This document shows, piece by piece, positions 17,058 through 25,392 of a stretch of DNA of 64,000 bases. The translations under genes and the position numbers were made by a program. The number at the start of each line of letters is the position of its first letter. The stretch's first letter is position 1. Source of the DNA: an uncultured Anaeromusa sp. (lineage in GTDB: Bacteria; Bacillota; Negativicutes; Anaeromusales; Anaeromusaceae); assembly GCF_963668665.1 (NCBI RefSeq), contig NZ_OY764901.1, positions 486,501-550,500 on the forward strand, written 5' to 3'. The notes under the pieces were generated by a model. The model worked only from the letters and a program-made list of their open reading frames with translations, ran no database searches and had not been told where the DNA came from.

Positions 17058-17061
17058 CGAG

Positions 17062-17165
17062 GATTGAACAAGAGAATCGGAGTCACGTGAGGGTACACAA
17101 GAGGAGTACTGGGGCAACGATTTTGAACAGGAGTAGATGGAGTAGAGTGAGGGTACGTTGAGGCT
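17062..17165 (+). repeat. purine-rich dispersed repeat, full two-part copy
   Basis: First part GATTGAACAAGAGAATCGGAG, second part TTTTGAACAGGAGTAGATGG and GAGTAGAGTGAGGGTACG. It starts five bases after the xth stop. Confidence 0.65.
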
Positions 17166-17204
17166 GCGAAATATGAAATTGAACCTCAAAACATAAAATA
17201 CTAA

Positions 17205-17244
17205 AAGCCGGTGAAATCCTGATACCAAAGGATTTCACCGGCTT
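17205..17244. terminator. terminator between convergent xth and the c-di-GMP protein
   Basis: A perfect 16-bp stem, AAGCCGGTGAAATCCT (17205-17220) with its complement at 17229-17244, then TATTTTA. Serves the plus strand and possibly both. Confidence 0.75.
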
Positions 17245-17272
17245 ATTTTACGTTACACTAAATACCGTTTTC

Positions 17273-17357
17273 TACCCTCTTGCGGCCCCTCCGATTCTCC
17301 GGTTCTCTTGTTCAAAAAACCCTCGGGCCCTCCCTTTACTCACTCTACTCCTGTTTA
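17273..17357 (-). repeat. purine-rich dispersed repeat, inverted copy
   Basis: Reverse complement of the family, containing CTTTACTCACTCTACTCCTG and TCCGGTTCTCTTGTTC. It mirrors the plus-strand copy on the other side of the terminator. Confidence 0.65.
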
Positions 17358-17368
17358 AAAACCCGTTA

Positions 17369-20300
17369 CTATTCCCTGCCTGGCAGCAGGGCCAGGGCCT
17401 CCGCTTCGGGCACAGGCTTGCTAAAGAGATAGCCCTGCAAATAGTCGCAGCCCATTTCCAGCAAGCATTGACGCTGTTCAGGCAGTTCTACGCCTTCCGC
17501 CACGACCAGCAAGCCCATGGAATGAGCCAAATGAACGATGGATTTAACAAGCTGCGTCCGCTCGCCGTCTTCGCCCAGTGTCTTAATGAAAGTCTTGTCA
17601 ATTTTCAGGGTATGCACAGGCAGATTGTTCAAATAGGTCAAGGAAGAATAGCCTGTACCGAAATCATCCAGTGACAACAGCAGGCCACGCGCCCGCAAAC
17701 GCCACAGTTTTTCAATGTTTTCGGCCATTTCTTCAATCAATACGCTTTCCGTAATTTCCAGTTCCAGCTGCTTGACGCTGATGCCAGCCTCGGCAATGCA
17801 TTCGTCCACGAATTCTACAAAGCCGTATTCCATCAACTGCCGTGCGGAAATGTTGACGGCCACCCGCAAATGCCCTTGTCCGTTCGCCGCCAGACGAGCG
17901 GCAAACGCGCAAGCTTCCTTCAAGACCCAACGACCAATAGGCACAATCCAACCGCTCTGCTCTGCAAAAGGAATAAATACGTCCGGCGCAATTAAGCCCT
18001 TTTCAGGATGCATCCAGCGCAGCAGGGCTTCAAAGCCAATTATTTCGCCATCATTGACCCGAACCTGCTGCTGATAAAACAAGCGCAGTTCGCCCACTTC
18101 CAACGCCTGCCGCAGCCCAGCAGCCAGCCAAATTTTTTGATCCGTCTGCGCCAGCAGCGTCCTTTCGTAAAAACACCAGCAATTGCGACCAGCGCGTTTG
18201 GCCGCATACATGGCCAAGTCCCCTTTACGCAACAGTTCTTCCATATTCTCGCCGTCTTCGGGATATAAAACAACCCCTACACTGGCGGAAAGGCGCAGTT
18301 TGCCTGTACTCACTTCATAATCACGGTACAGATTGCTCACAAGATCTTCCGCCATCTTGACCGCTGCATTCATATTGGCGCCGGGAACAACCGCCACGAA
18401 TTCATCGCCGCCAATACGCGCTATGTAACAGTCCCTATTCAAGGCCTCATATACTTGGCGGCTGGCGGCGCAGATCACTTCATCACCAATAGAGTGTCCA
18501 AAATGATCATTGATATCTTTCAACTCATCCATATCAATGAAAAAGAGCGCTCCCATTTGAGGTTCTTCCACGAGACACTGCGTCAGCTTTTCCTTGAGAT
18601 TTTCCCGATTTGGCAAGCCTGTCAGCCCGTCAAAATAAGCCAGACGATGCATTTTTTCCTGCACCTTCAAGCGTTCCAGCGCCACTAGGGCTAAATCCGC
18701 AAATTGCTGCAGCGTTGCCACATCTTCTTTATGTACAATATGCTCCTGCCGCCAACTGATGGTCAGAACGCCTCGCACCTCGCCCTCCTGAATCAAGGGC
18801 AGCATGATCACGCTCTTCAAATCCGTCAGCCGCGCATCGTCCATACGACCGGTGAAAGAGGCATACTCCGGAACGTATAGCAATTCTTTTTGCTCATACA
18901 CCAAGCCTTCCATGCCTGTTGCCAACGGCTGCACCTCATGGAGGAAAGGCAAGTACGCCCCCCGGCTATAACACATGCGAAAGCCCGGCGTTTTTTCCTC
19001 ATAAAGAGAAATATAACCGTCTGGCGAGTCTACCAAATACATAGCATTATCCAGAATAACTTCAAACAGCTCTTGCACATCTGTCAAAGGCCGAGTCAAA
19101 AGGGCCGTCACTGCTCGATACTGTCGTTCCCGCCGCAGCACCTCTTCCTCCGCTTTCTTACGCACAGCCACTTCCTCTGCCAAGCTGTCGTTTAGCAGCG
19201 CCAATCGCTCATTGCTTTCAAGAGCTTCTTCATTCATGGCCAAGAGTTCTTGATTGGCCGCTCCTAGGTCCTGCGTGCGCCGTTCTACTAGGACTTCCAG
19301 TTGCCCTTGATACTGAGCCAGCGAATCAATCATGCGGTTAAAATAACCCGCCATTTCTCCCAGCTCATTTCCCTTATGTACCGGCAGGCGCACCGATAAA
19401 TCGCCGCCGCTGACTTGCCTTGTCGCCTCTACCAACTTCCGAACGGGAAGACTAAAGCGCCTCGCAAGCCACCAGGTCAAACATACAGAAAGCAGCAGCA
19501 CCCAGCTTCCGAGGAGAAAATTCCGCAGCGACACGTCTTTGATGAAAGCCATGGCAGCGCTTTTCTTTTGTACTACAATCAAACTCCAGGGCGCTGATAA
19601 GCCTGGCATGGGAATGCTGCGATACGCGCAAAGGTATTCGTCTCCATCTTTTTCTTCATAAGAGGATATGCCGTTTTCCCCTTGCAAGACGGTTTGCACT
19701 ATCGTTTCTAAGCCCGCTGGCAAAGTAAAGGATTCCTCTCGCACCACTTCGTTGTTCCCTGCATCGGTGACCATTTTTCCGTTGCTGTCACGCACCAAAA
19801 CAGCCTTGTGCTTTGACTTATAGTTATAAAGCTCATTTACCTGACGCCGATCCGGATGCGCAATAACCCCGCCGTTACCGTCCAGAAGATAGGCATAGCT
19901 CCCGGCGCCGGAATTAAAATTATCCACCAGGTCCTGTACTTTAGATACCTCGATGTCCGCCATTAAAATGCCGTTTAAACGCCCTTCTTGAGAAACATCA
20001 TGCACAATGGTAGTAATGGGAGCCTCTGTTGTTAAAGAGTAATACGTATCAGATACATAAGACTGCCGCTGCGCCATGAATTTTTTAAACCAAGGTCGTT
20101 CCGCCCGATTGCCAGAGACTCCGCTCGAACGAGCCAGTTGATCTCCATCCAAGCTTGTCACCGCCAGCAATTGAAAAAACGGATACTGCCTTACCGTTTC
20201 CTGCAGCAACTGTCTCTGCTTGTCTACATTTCCATCAACAACAGTAGGCGATTTAGCCAGCAGCGAATTAACATTGTAGGCATTTTGCATAAATAGAGCT

Positions 20301-20470
20301 ACATTATTGGCCAAGCTATGGGCCATTTGGTAATTGGTCTGCTGCATAGTGCGCTCATATTCTTCGGCCATAAAGTAGTAGCTCAGATACAAAGTAGAAG
20401 CCAGCGTCAACACGACAATACCAGACGTAAACAAGACCATCTGACTGCGAATAGTGCCAAAGATTGTCAT
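17369..20470 (-). CDS. membrane Cache-HAMP-GAF-GGDEF-EAL c-di-GMP turnover protein
   Basis: 1033 residues from the ATG at 20470, preceded by AAAGGAGGAGC; the frame is open further upstream without a comparable site. Order: membrane helix (about 8-33), periplasmic double-Cache sensor (about 40-300), second helix (about 318-338), HAMP (to about 391), coiled coil, GAF (about 453-603), GGDEF domain with intact GGDEF (687-691), and EAL domain with intact EALL (814-817) and LDDFGTGYSSLTYL. Both synthase and phosphodiesterase sites look complete. The RxxD product-inhibition site is not in its usual place (NRDCYIARIGGDEF). It should sense a small extracellular ligand, possibly an amino acid, and adjust c-di-GMP; which activity dominates is unknown. 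Confidence 0.93.
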   Translation of the reverse strand: MTIFGTIRSQMVLFTSGIVVLTLASTLYLSYYFMAEEYERTMQQTNYQMAHSLANNVALFMQNAYNVNSLLAKSPTVVDGNVDKQRQLLQETVRQYPFFQLLAVTSLDGDQLARSSGVSGNRAERPWFKKFMAQRQSYVSDTYYSLTTEAPITTIVHDVSQEGRLNGILMADIEVSKVQDLVDNFNSGAGSYAYLLDGNGGVIAHPDRRQVNELYNYKSKHKAVLVRDSNGKMVTDAGNNEVVREESFTLPAGLETIVQTVLQGENGISSYEEKDGDEYLCAYRSIPMPGLSAPWSLIVVQKKSAAMAFIKDVSLRNFLLGSWVLLLSVCLTWWLARRFSLPVRKLVEATRQVSGGDLSVRLPVHKGNELGEMAGYFNRMIDSLAQYQGQLEVLVERRTQDLGAANQELLAMNEEALESNERLALLNDSLAEEVAVRKKAEEEVLRRERQYRAVTALLTRPLTDVQELFEVILDNAMYLVDSPDGYISLYEEKTPGFRMCYSRGAYLPFLHEVQPLATGMEGLVYEQKELLYVPEYASFTGRMDDARLTDLKSVIMLPLIQEGEVRGVLTISWRQEHIVHKEDVATLQQFADLALVALERLKVQEKMHRLAYFDGLTGLPNRENLKEKLTQCLVEEPQMGALFFIDMDELKDINDHFGHSIGDEVICAASRQVYEALNRDCYIARIGGDEFVAVVPGANMNAAVKMAEDLVSNLYRDYEVSTGKLRLSASVGVVLYPEDGENMEELLRKGDLAMYAAKRAGRNCWCFYERTLLAQTDQKIWLAAGLRQALEVGELRLFYQQQVRVNDGEIIGFEALLRWMHPEKGLIAPDVFIPFAEQSGWIVPIGRWVLKEACAFAARLAANGQGHLRVAVNISARQLMEYGFVEFVDECIAEAGISVKQLELEITESVLIEEMAENIEKLWRLRARGLLLSLDDFGTGYSSLTYLNNLPVHTLKIDKTFIKTLGEDGERTQLVKSIVHLAHSMGLLVVAEGVELPEQRQCLLEMGCDYLQGYLFSKPVPEAEALALLPGRE

Positions 20471-20558
20471 GCGGCTCCTCCTTTTACTAAGTACATTCAA
20501 CAGGTCTGCAGCTTTCAACATAAGCCTCTTTGCTTTGTCATTATTTTTTATTTATTTT

Positions 20559-20575
20559 ATTCCACATAGTGGAAT
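20559..20575. promoter_or_regulatory. 17-bp palindrome ATTCCAC-ATA-GTGGAAT
   Basis: A perfect 7+3+7 palindrome about 90 bp upstream of the c-di-GMP gene start. TTCCA/TGGAA half-sites are typical of IclR-family operators, but no IclR gene is in the window. Confidence 0.45.
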
Positions 20576-20647
20576 TCTCTCTTTTTTGCAAAATTCCTAC
20601 TTGCATATTTTCTGTATAATATTTTTTGCACTTTCGTTAACTTTTTA

Positions 20648-20696
20648 AGACTAAGGAACTAAACTTTGTTTAATCCTTCGAGACTTTAGTCTTAAC
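20648..20696. other. imperfect hairpin AAGACTAA.../...TTTAGTCTT
   Basis: Complementary ends (AAGACTAAG with CTTTAGTCTT) flank about 30 bases in the gap between the c-di-GMP gene and the LivJ terminator. No run of T follows. The remainder of 20471-20745 is AT-rich and holds no gene I can see. Confidence 0.3.
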
Positions 20697-20745
20697 AAGA
20701 TAACTTTTCCGAACCCCCATCGTTTCCTGTGCATAAAGATACAAA

Positions 20746-20786
20746 GGAGCTGTCCGCCAAAGGTTTTAACCTTGGCAGACAGCTCC
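20746..20786 (-). terminator. terminator of the first LivJ gene
   Basis: GGAGCTGTC...GACAGCTCC hairpin with a small loop, followed on the minus strand by TTTGTATCTTT, 26 bp after the stop codon. Confidence 0.65.
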
Positions 20787-20811
20787 TCTAAAACCAGCCA
20801 GATCTTTATGC

Positions 20812-21975
20812 TTAAGGTTTCACGCTGGCTTTAAATACTTGCTTGCCGTCTTTCATTTCAATAATAACCGCGCTCTTCACAGCGTCATGGGTAGCATTCA
20901 AGGTCGTAGAACCGGTGATAGCCGGGAAGTCTTTGGTTTCGGACAAGGCAGCGCGGATTTTGTCCGGCTCCAGGCTGTTGGCGCGTTTGATAGCGTCAAT
21001 CAGAGCGTTCGCGGCGTCGTAACCCAGAACGGCCATAGCGTCCGGCATCTGACCATATTCCTTTTTATAGGCTTCCACAAAAGTTTTGCAAGCCGGAGAA
21101 GTATCTTCGACAGAGTAATGATTGGTGAAATAGGTGTTATTCAAAGCTTCGGCAGTACCCAATTCTACCAGTTTAGGAGAATCCCAGCCGTCGCCGCCCA
21201 AGATCGGAGCAGTAATCCCAAGTTCCCGGGCCTGCTTAACGATTTTGCCCACTTCTTCATAGTAACCAGGCACATAGATAACTTCAGCATTCAGAGATTT
21301 AATCTTGGTCAAAATGGTTTTGAAGTCCTGATCTTTTTGCAGGTAGGACTCTTCCGCCAAAATGCTGCCGCCGCCTTTGGTAAAGGAGTCTTTAAAGAAA
21401 GCAGCCAAGCCTTTGCTGTAATCGCTGCTGTTGTCGATCAGCATAATTGCGCTTTTTACTTTCAACGTGTTCAACGCAAAATTAGCGCCCACAGTTCCCT
21501 GGAAGGGATCGATGAAACACATACGGTAGGTATATTGCTTCACTTTACCGCTTTTTTCATCCACAGTTACCTTGGGGTTCGTAGCGCCTACGGCCAGATA
21601 AGGCACTTTAGAGGCTTCCGCCACGCTCGAGGCCGCAATGGCGCTTGAGCTGGAGAACGTACCGGTCACAGCGACCACTTTATCCTGCGAAGCCAATTTC
21701 GTCATCGCATTGGCCGACTCAGAGGCTTCACTTTTATTGTCTGCAACAATTCCCTGAATCTGTTTGCCTAAAACGCCGCCTTTGGCATTTGCTTCTTTAA
21801 TCGCCAATTTGGCGCCATTGGTAATGGAAGTTCCCAGAGTGGCGTTGCCGCCTGTCATTTCATTCAACAAGCCGATTTTAATGTCTTTGGAATTAGAATC
21901 GCCACAGCCGGCGACCAACCCTACCATCAATACCGCCATCACTATGGCCATCCATTTGATTCCCTTGTTCTTCAC
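20812..21975 (-). CDS. livJ: branched-chain-type amino-acid-binding lipoprotein (LivJ family), glycine-riboswitch controlled
   Basis: 387 residues from the GTG at 21975 (GAGAGGGAG upstream). The frame is open to 22131, but that start would lie inside the riboswitch terminator. Lipoprotein signal ends LMVGLVAGC. The mature part is a Peripla_BP_6 (LivJ) protein: IKIGLLNEMTGGNATLGTSITNGAKLAIKEANAKGGVLGKQI, then YVPGYYEEVGKIVKQARELG and YDAANALIDAIKRANSLEPDKIRAAL. It captures an amino acid at the cell surface for an ABC importer, but no permease or ATPase genes are adjacent. The upstream glycine riboswitch suggests glycine as ligand or regulator signal. Closely similar to the genes at 24085 and 63013. 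Confidence 0.9.
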   Translation of the reverse strand: MKNKGIKWMAIVMAVLMVGLVAGCGDSNSKDIKIGLLNEMTGGNATLGTSITNGAKLAIKEANAKGGVLGKQIQGIVADNKSEASESANAMTKLASQDKVVAVTGTFSSSSAIAASSVAEASKVPYLAVGATNPKVTVDEKSGKVKQYTYRMCFIDPFQGTVGANFALNTLKVKSAIMLIDNSSDYSKGLAAFFKDSFTKGGGSILAEESYLQKDQDFKTILTKIKSLNAEVIYVPGYYEEVGKIVKQARELGITAPILGGDGWDSPKLVELGTAEALNNTYFTNHYSVEDTSPACKTFVEAYKKEYGQMPDAMAVLGYDAANALIDAIKRANSLEPDKIRAALSETKDFPAITGSTTLNATHDAVKSAVIIEMKDGKQVFKASVKP

Positions 21976-22093
21976 AAACCATCGCTCCCTCTCGAAACCA
22001 CTGATTGACTCAGCCGTTCCTATACTTATTCCTATTTCACCAGCGTTCTTGCGACACTGTAAAACAGACATCCCTGACTCTCTCAAAACAAAA

Positions 22094-22118
22094 AGAGCCA
22101 AACATCTCGTTTGACTCT
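22094..22118 (-). terminator. riboswitch expression-platform terminator
   Basis: On the minus strand AGAGTCAAAC-GAGAT-GTTTGGCTCT is followed by TTTTGTTTT. It lies between the glycine aptamer and the LivJ start, so it can switch read-through. Confidence 0.75.
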
Positions 22119-22168
22119 GAAAAGCACACAAAGCTGCAAATTTTTAGTTCCCCAAAAAAATGCACTTA

Positions 22169-22258
22169 TGGCTCTGTCCTTTTGCCTGAGAGTTTCATCG
22201 GCCGCAACCGGCCGACTTGCCCCTTCGGCGCCCTGCTTTGGCAGGGGCTCTCCAGAGT
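22169..22258 (-). promoter_or_regulatory. glycine riboswitch aptamer
   Basis: Minus-strand motifs match the glycine aptamer: CTCTGGAGAG, CGCCGAAGGGGCAA and AAACTCTCAGGCAAAAGGAC ending AGAG. Only one complete aptamer is present. The sequence just upstream (about 22262-22312), with GCGGGAGAA and CGCCAAACCG, looks like a shrunken ghost first aptamer of the usual tandem. It controls the LivJ-type gene through the terminator at 22094-22118, probably turning expression on when glycine is bound as in most glycine switches. Confidence 0.92.
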
Positions 22259-22355
22259 TCCATCCATTTACGGTTTGGCGAATTTTCTAACAAAACTGCT
22301 TTCTCCCGCAAACTTCACACGGACACCCGTATTAAATTTTCAATACATTGTTTAG

Positions 22356-22384
22356 ATTATACTAACATGTCTATTTTTTGTCAA
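22356..22384 (-). promoter_or_regulatory. consensus sigma-70 promoter for the glycine-riboswitch transcript
   Basis: Perfect TTGACA (22379-22384), 17-base spacer, perfect TATAAT (22356-22361) on the minus strand. Predicted start near 22349, about 90 bases before the aptamer. Confidence 0.85.
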
Positions 22385-22485
22385 GTCTTTGTCCTAAATT
22401 TTGTTGTTTGATACTCTCACTTCTATTTTTCGTCACAAACGCCCAAAATTCGAACTTGTCCGTCAGTACTTCGTACAGCCGGCTC

Positions 22486-22698
22486 TCACTCTGTGCGCGT
22501 TTCCAGGGCAAACCGCGGCTGCCGTTTTCCCTCCCAGGCCACCTCTTCAACAAACATGGTCAACGGGCGCACCCAAAGGCCTCCTTCACCGTACAAAGCG
22601 CGATAAACTACCAATTCTTCACTGGATTCACTGTGCTTTGCTACCCCCAGCACTTCATATTTATTGCCCTTGAAGTGACGATAAATACCTTTTTGCAT
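22486..22698 (-). CDS. DUF1653 domain protein
   Basis: 70 residues from the ATG at 22698 after AAGGAGG; six further codons upstream are open but lack a site. MQKGIYRHFKGNKYEVLGVAKHSESSEELVVYRALYGEGGLWVRPLTMFVEEV is the DUF1653 pattern: a GxYxHxKGxxYxV opening, LVVYRxLYG and a WVRP(L/K)xMFxE ending. The function of this small cytoplasmic domain is not established. It lies 34 bp after the small HTH gene and probably shares its transcript. Confidence 0.88.
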   Translation of the reverse strand: MQKGIYRHFKGNKYEVLGVAKHSESSEELVVYRALYGEGGLWVRPLTMFVEEVAWEGKRQPRFALETRTE

Positions 22699-22732
22699 GA
22701 GCTTCCTCCTTGTCAACAGCTTGTATTTGTTA

Positions 22733-22939
22733 TTATGTAGTCTCTTTTTCCCAGCGTATTTTATACTCTAAACCACTTAAAAGCTTCGCTACTTCCAAAT
22801 AAGAAAAACTGCCATTCTTCATTTTGGCATGAAAATCTTGGGTTCTCACGCCCAGCAATTCCGCCGCCTGCGCTTCGGTCATGCCTCCTTCGCGCAAAAG
22901 CAGCATCCGAATCCGCAACGATAGCTCTTCTCCTGTCAT
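22733..22939 (-). CDS. small helix-turn-helix protein
   Basis: 68 residues from the ATG at 22939, preceded by CGGAGGAA. MTEAQAAELLGVRTQDFHAKMKNGSFSYLEVAKLLSGLEYKIRW has the helix-turn-helix wording of small XRE/Cro-type DNA-binding proteins (AAELLGVRTQDFHAKMKNGSF as the two helices and turn). No effector domain. It precedes the DUF1653 gene; whether it regulates it is unknown. Confidence 0.7.
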   Translation of the reverse strand: MTGEELSLRIRMLLLREGGMTEAQAAELLGVRTQDFHAKMKNGSFSYLEVAKLLSGLEYKIRWEKETT

Positions 22940-23183
22940 TTCATTCCTCCGTCTTTTTATTTTATACATTCTCTGAAAATTATACATATAAATGTATATC
23001 GTAGTTTTATTTTCGTGAATCTATAAAAAAATCAATTTAAATTCTTTAGTCCCCTCAAAGGCGCGACTTATAGCCTGCGTTTTGCAAAGCCCCTTAAAGC
23101 GCTGCACTTTCTTAGTCGCTTTCCTTTTTTTATGTTATGATAATAAAATAGGAAAAATTCAATAGTAAAAGGTGTGCTTTGTT

Positions 23184-23993
23184 ATGGATCAAATGAATGA
23201 CAACCAAAAAACCATCTCCGAACATGCTTACTGGTTTCTTTTCCACAGGGATGAACTGCTGATGAAAGAAAGCGCCGATGGTCTTCTTCTGCCTTCGCAG
23301 GAAGACTTGAGCGACCTCCCCTATCTGTCAGCCAAGCATGCCCAATATATAGGCTCGCTTGATTCCAACGCTTGCTTTGCCGCTACCATCGCCAGCGAAG
23401 ACGTACCGCCTGGATTTGCATTGCAAAAATTACGCGGCGTGTATGGTCTTGTCGATGACGACGCTTTTCGTTTGGCCTTCCGTTCGTACCATGTTCGCAC
23501 TTGGCTCAAAAACAATCGTTTTTGCGGCAGTTGCGGACAAGCCACGCAGCCGATGACGGAAGAACTGGCGGTTCGCTGCCCGCAGTGCGGTCATATTGCG
23601 TATCCGAGAATTTCTCCGGCCATTATTGTAGCGGTTACCAAAGGAGATGAAATTTTACTGGCCCATTCCAACCGCCTTCCTCCCGGACGCTACAGCGTCA
23701 TTGCCGGCTTCGTAGAACCAGGCGAAACCTTGGAGGAATGCGTGCGCCGCGAGTTGGCTGAGGAAGTGGGTATTGAAGTCACAGACATCCGCTACTTTGG
23801 CAATCAACCTTGGCCTTTCCCCGATTCTTTAATGGTTGCTTTTACCGCCACCGCTGTATCCAGCGAAATCACCATCGATAATAACGAAATTTTAGACGCA
23901 GGCTGGTACTCCCCGAACAACCTGCCGGATATTCCAGGCAAGGAAAGCATCGCCAGAAGATTAATCGACGCTCATTTAGCCAAGTTCAGTTAA
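23184..23993 (+). CDS. nudC: NAD(+) diphosphatase / NADH pyrophosphatase
   Basis: 269 residues from the ATG at 23184 with AAAAGG upstream; a GTG at 23172 is in frame but overlaps that site. The layout is that of NudC: an N-terminal NUDIX-like region, a four-cysteine zinc ribbon (FCGSCG ... VRCPQCG), YPRISPAIIVAV, and the Nudix box GFVEPGETLEECVRRELAEEVGIEV, followed by the NudC-specific NQPWPFPDSLM. It hydrolyses NAD(H) to NMN(H) and AMP and, in relatives, removes NAD caps from RNA. Monocistronic, ended by a strong hairpin. Confidence 0.96.
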   Translation: MDQMNDNQKTISEHAYWFLFHRDELLMKESADGLLLPSQEDLSDLPYLSAKHAQYIGSLDSNACFAATIASEDVPPGFALQKLRGVYGLVDDDAFRLAFRSYHVRTWLKNNRFCGSCGQATQPMTEELAVRCPQCGHIAYPRISPAIIVAVTKGDEILLAHSNRLPPGRYSVIAGFVEPGETLEECVRRELAEEVGIEVTDIRYFGNQPWPFPDSLMVAFTATAVSSEITIDNNEILDAGWYSPNNLPDIPGKESIARRLIDAHLAKFS

Positions 23994-24012
23994 AAATTCA
24001 TCCCCTTATACG

Positions 24013-24053
24013 AAAAGGAACAGCCCTTCGCAAATCGGAAGGCTGTTCCTTTT
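24013..24053. terminator. terminator between convergent nudC and LivJ
   Basis: AAAAGGAACAGCC (24013-24025) pairs with GGCTGTTCCTTTT (24041-24053), with A-run and T-run on opposite sides, so it works in both directions. Confidence 0.85.
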
Positions 24054-24084
24054 CTATATAGAAGAAGTTGGGAGAGCGTAATTA

Positions 24085-25233
24085 TTAAGGGTTTATTGTT
24101 GTTTTATAGGTCTGTTTGCCGTTTTTAAATTCGATAACTACAGCGCTCTTTACCGGATTGTGCTGCCCATCCAGCGATATCTTTCCAGTTACTAATTGCA
24201 GTTCTTTCGTCTGCGCCAAGGCGTCGCGAATCTTCATAGGCTCCACGCTATTAGCGCGCTTAATGGCGTCAATCGCCATGTACGCCGCGTCATAACCCAA
24301 GACAGCGGGAGCATCCGGCGCTTGCCCGTATTCCTTAGTGTACGCTTCGATGAATTTAACAATCTGCGGGCTCTTGTCATCTGTAGCATAATGATTAGAA
24401 AAGAAGGTATTATTTAACGCTTCCGCGCCGGCAATATCAACCAATTTGGAAGAATCCCAGCCATCTCCGCCAATAATCGGAACCGTAATCCCCATTTCTC
24501 TAGCTTGTTTGATGATCTTTCCTACATCTTCATAATATCCAGGCACAAAGAGAACATCTGGATTTGCCGCTTTCAACTTTGTCAAAGTCGCTTTAAAATC
24601 CTGGTCTTTCTGAAGATACGCTTCTTTGGCAATGATTTCGCCGCCAGCTTTCACAAAGCTTTCTTCAAAAAATTGCGCCAGCCCCTTAGAATAGTCAGCG
24701 CTATTATCAATATAAATGGCCGCTTTTTTCGCATTTAGCGTCTGCGCAGCAAAGGTCGCCATAACGGTTCCTTGGAACGGGTCAATGAAACAAGCCCGGA
24801 ATGCAAATTCATTTACTTTGCCATTATCAACGGTTACCTTAGGATTCGTAGAAAATGGAGTAATAAAAGGCGTCTTATTACTGACAGCAATCTGCGCTCC
24901 AGCAATCGTATTGGAACTGGCCCCAGCGCCCAAAACCAACGACACTTTATCCTGCGTCAACAATTTAGTCATGGCGTTAGCGGATTCCGACGGTTCCGAT
25001 TTATTATCGGCAACAACAAACGTCACTTGTTTACCCAAAATGCCCCCGGCTGCGTTGACTTCTTTAAGCGCCAGCTTAATACCATTAGCCATCGACTGCC
25101 CGTAACTCGCCGTGTTACCCGTCATTTCCAAATTCCCGCCAATTTTTATTTCTTTGGAATTCCCTGGTCCGCCGCAACCGGCGGCTAAAATAGTCATACT
25201 CAATAATGAAATACCAATCCATTTTTTCAACAT
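24085..25233 (-). CDS. livJ: branched-chain-type amino-acid-binding lipoprotein (LivJ family), second copy
   Basis: 382 residues, start preceded by AAGGAGGGG. Signal MLKKWIGISLLSMTILAAGC gives a lipoprotein. The mature protein follows the first LivJ almost domain for domain: IKIGGNLEMTGNTASYGQSMANGIKLALKEVNAAGGILGKQV, DPFQGTVMATFAAQTLNAKKAAIYIDNSADYSKGLAQFFEESF, FVPGYYEDVGKIIKQAREMG, YDAAYMAIDAIKRANSVEPMKIRDAL. It probably binds a related amino acid. No riboswitch is visible upstream and no transporter subunits are adjacent. The neighbouring upstream genes are the omega-aminotransferase pair. Confidence 0.9.
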   Translation of the reverse strand: MLKKWIGISLLSMTILAAGCGGPGNSKEIKIGGNLEMTGNTASYGQSMANGIKLALKEVNAAGGILGKQVTFVVADNKSEPSESANAMTKLLTQDKVSLVLGAGASSNTIAGAQIAVSNKTPFITPFSTNPKVTVDNGKVNEFAFRACFIDPFQGTVMATFAAQTLNAKKAAIYIDNSADYSKGLAQFFEESFVKAGGEIIAKEAYLQKDQDFKATLTKLKAANPDVLFVPGYYEDVGKIIKQAREMGITVPIIGGDGWDSSKLVDIAGAEALNNTFFSNHYATDDKSPQIVKFIEAYTKEYGQAPDAPAVLGYDAAYMAIDAIKRANSVEPMKIRDALAQTKELQLVTGKISLDGQHNPVKSAVVIEFKNGKQTYKTTINP

Positions 25234-25326
25234 GTCTATCCCCTCCTTATCTGTATGCCGCTTCTACCCCTCCGCCTGCAATGCCGCTCATCACCACCAT
25301 CGTCAAAATCTCTCGCTTATGCAAAA

Positions 25327-25362
25327 TGGCGCCCCAAGACCTTTAAGGGTCTTGAGGCGCCA
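25327..25362 (-). terminator. terminator of the aminotransferase operon
   Basis: TGGCGCC-CAAGACC hairpin with a short TTTAA loop, followed on the minus strand by ATTTTGC. Confidence 0.6.
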
Positions 25363-25392
25363 TCGCCAGCCATTCTCGTTTTTTTAGCGTTC

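Noticed and set aside
20839..21648. 269-codon plus-strand frame
   Set aside because: Mirror of the LivJ gene; the parallel shadow appears in the other LivJ copies, showing that codon structure causes it.
22262..22312. Second complete glycine aptamer (tandem switch)
   Set aside because: Only fragments of the core motifs remain; treated as a possible ghost aptamer.
22486..22939. Toxin-antitoxin pair from the small HTH gene and the DUF1653 gene
   Set aside because: DUF1653 is widespread as a single housekeeping-like domain and neither protein has toxin features.
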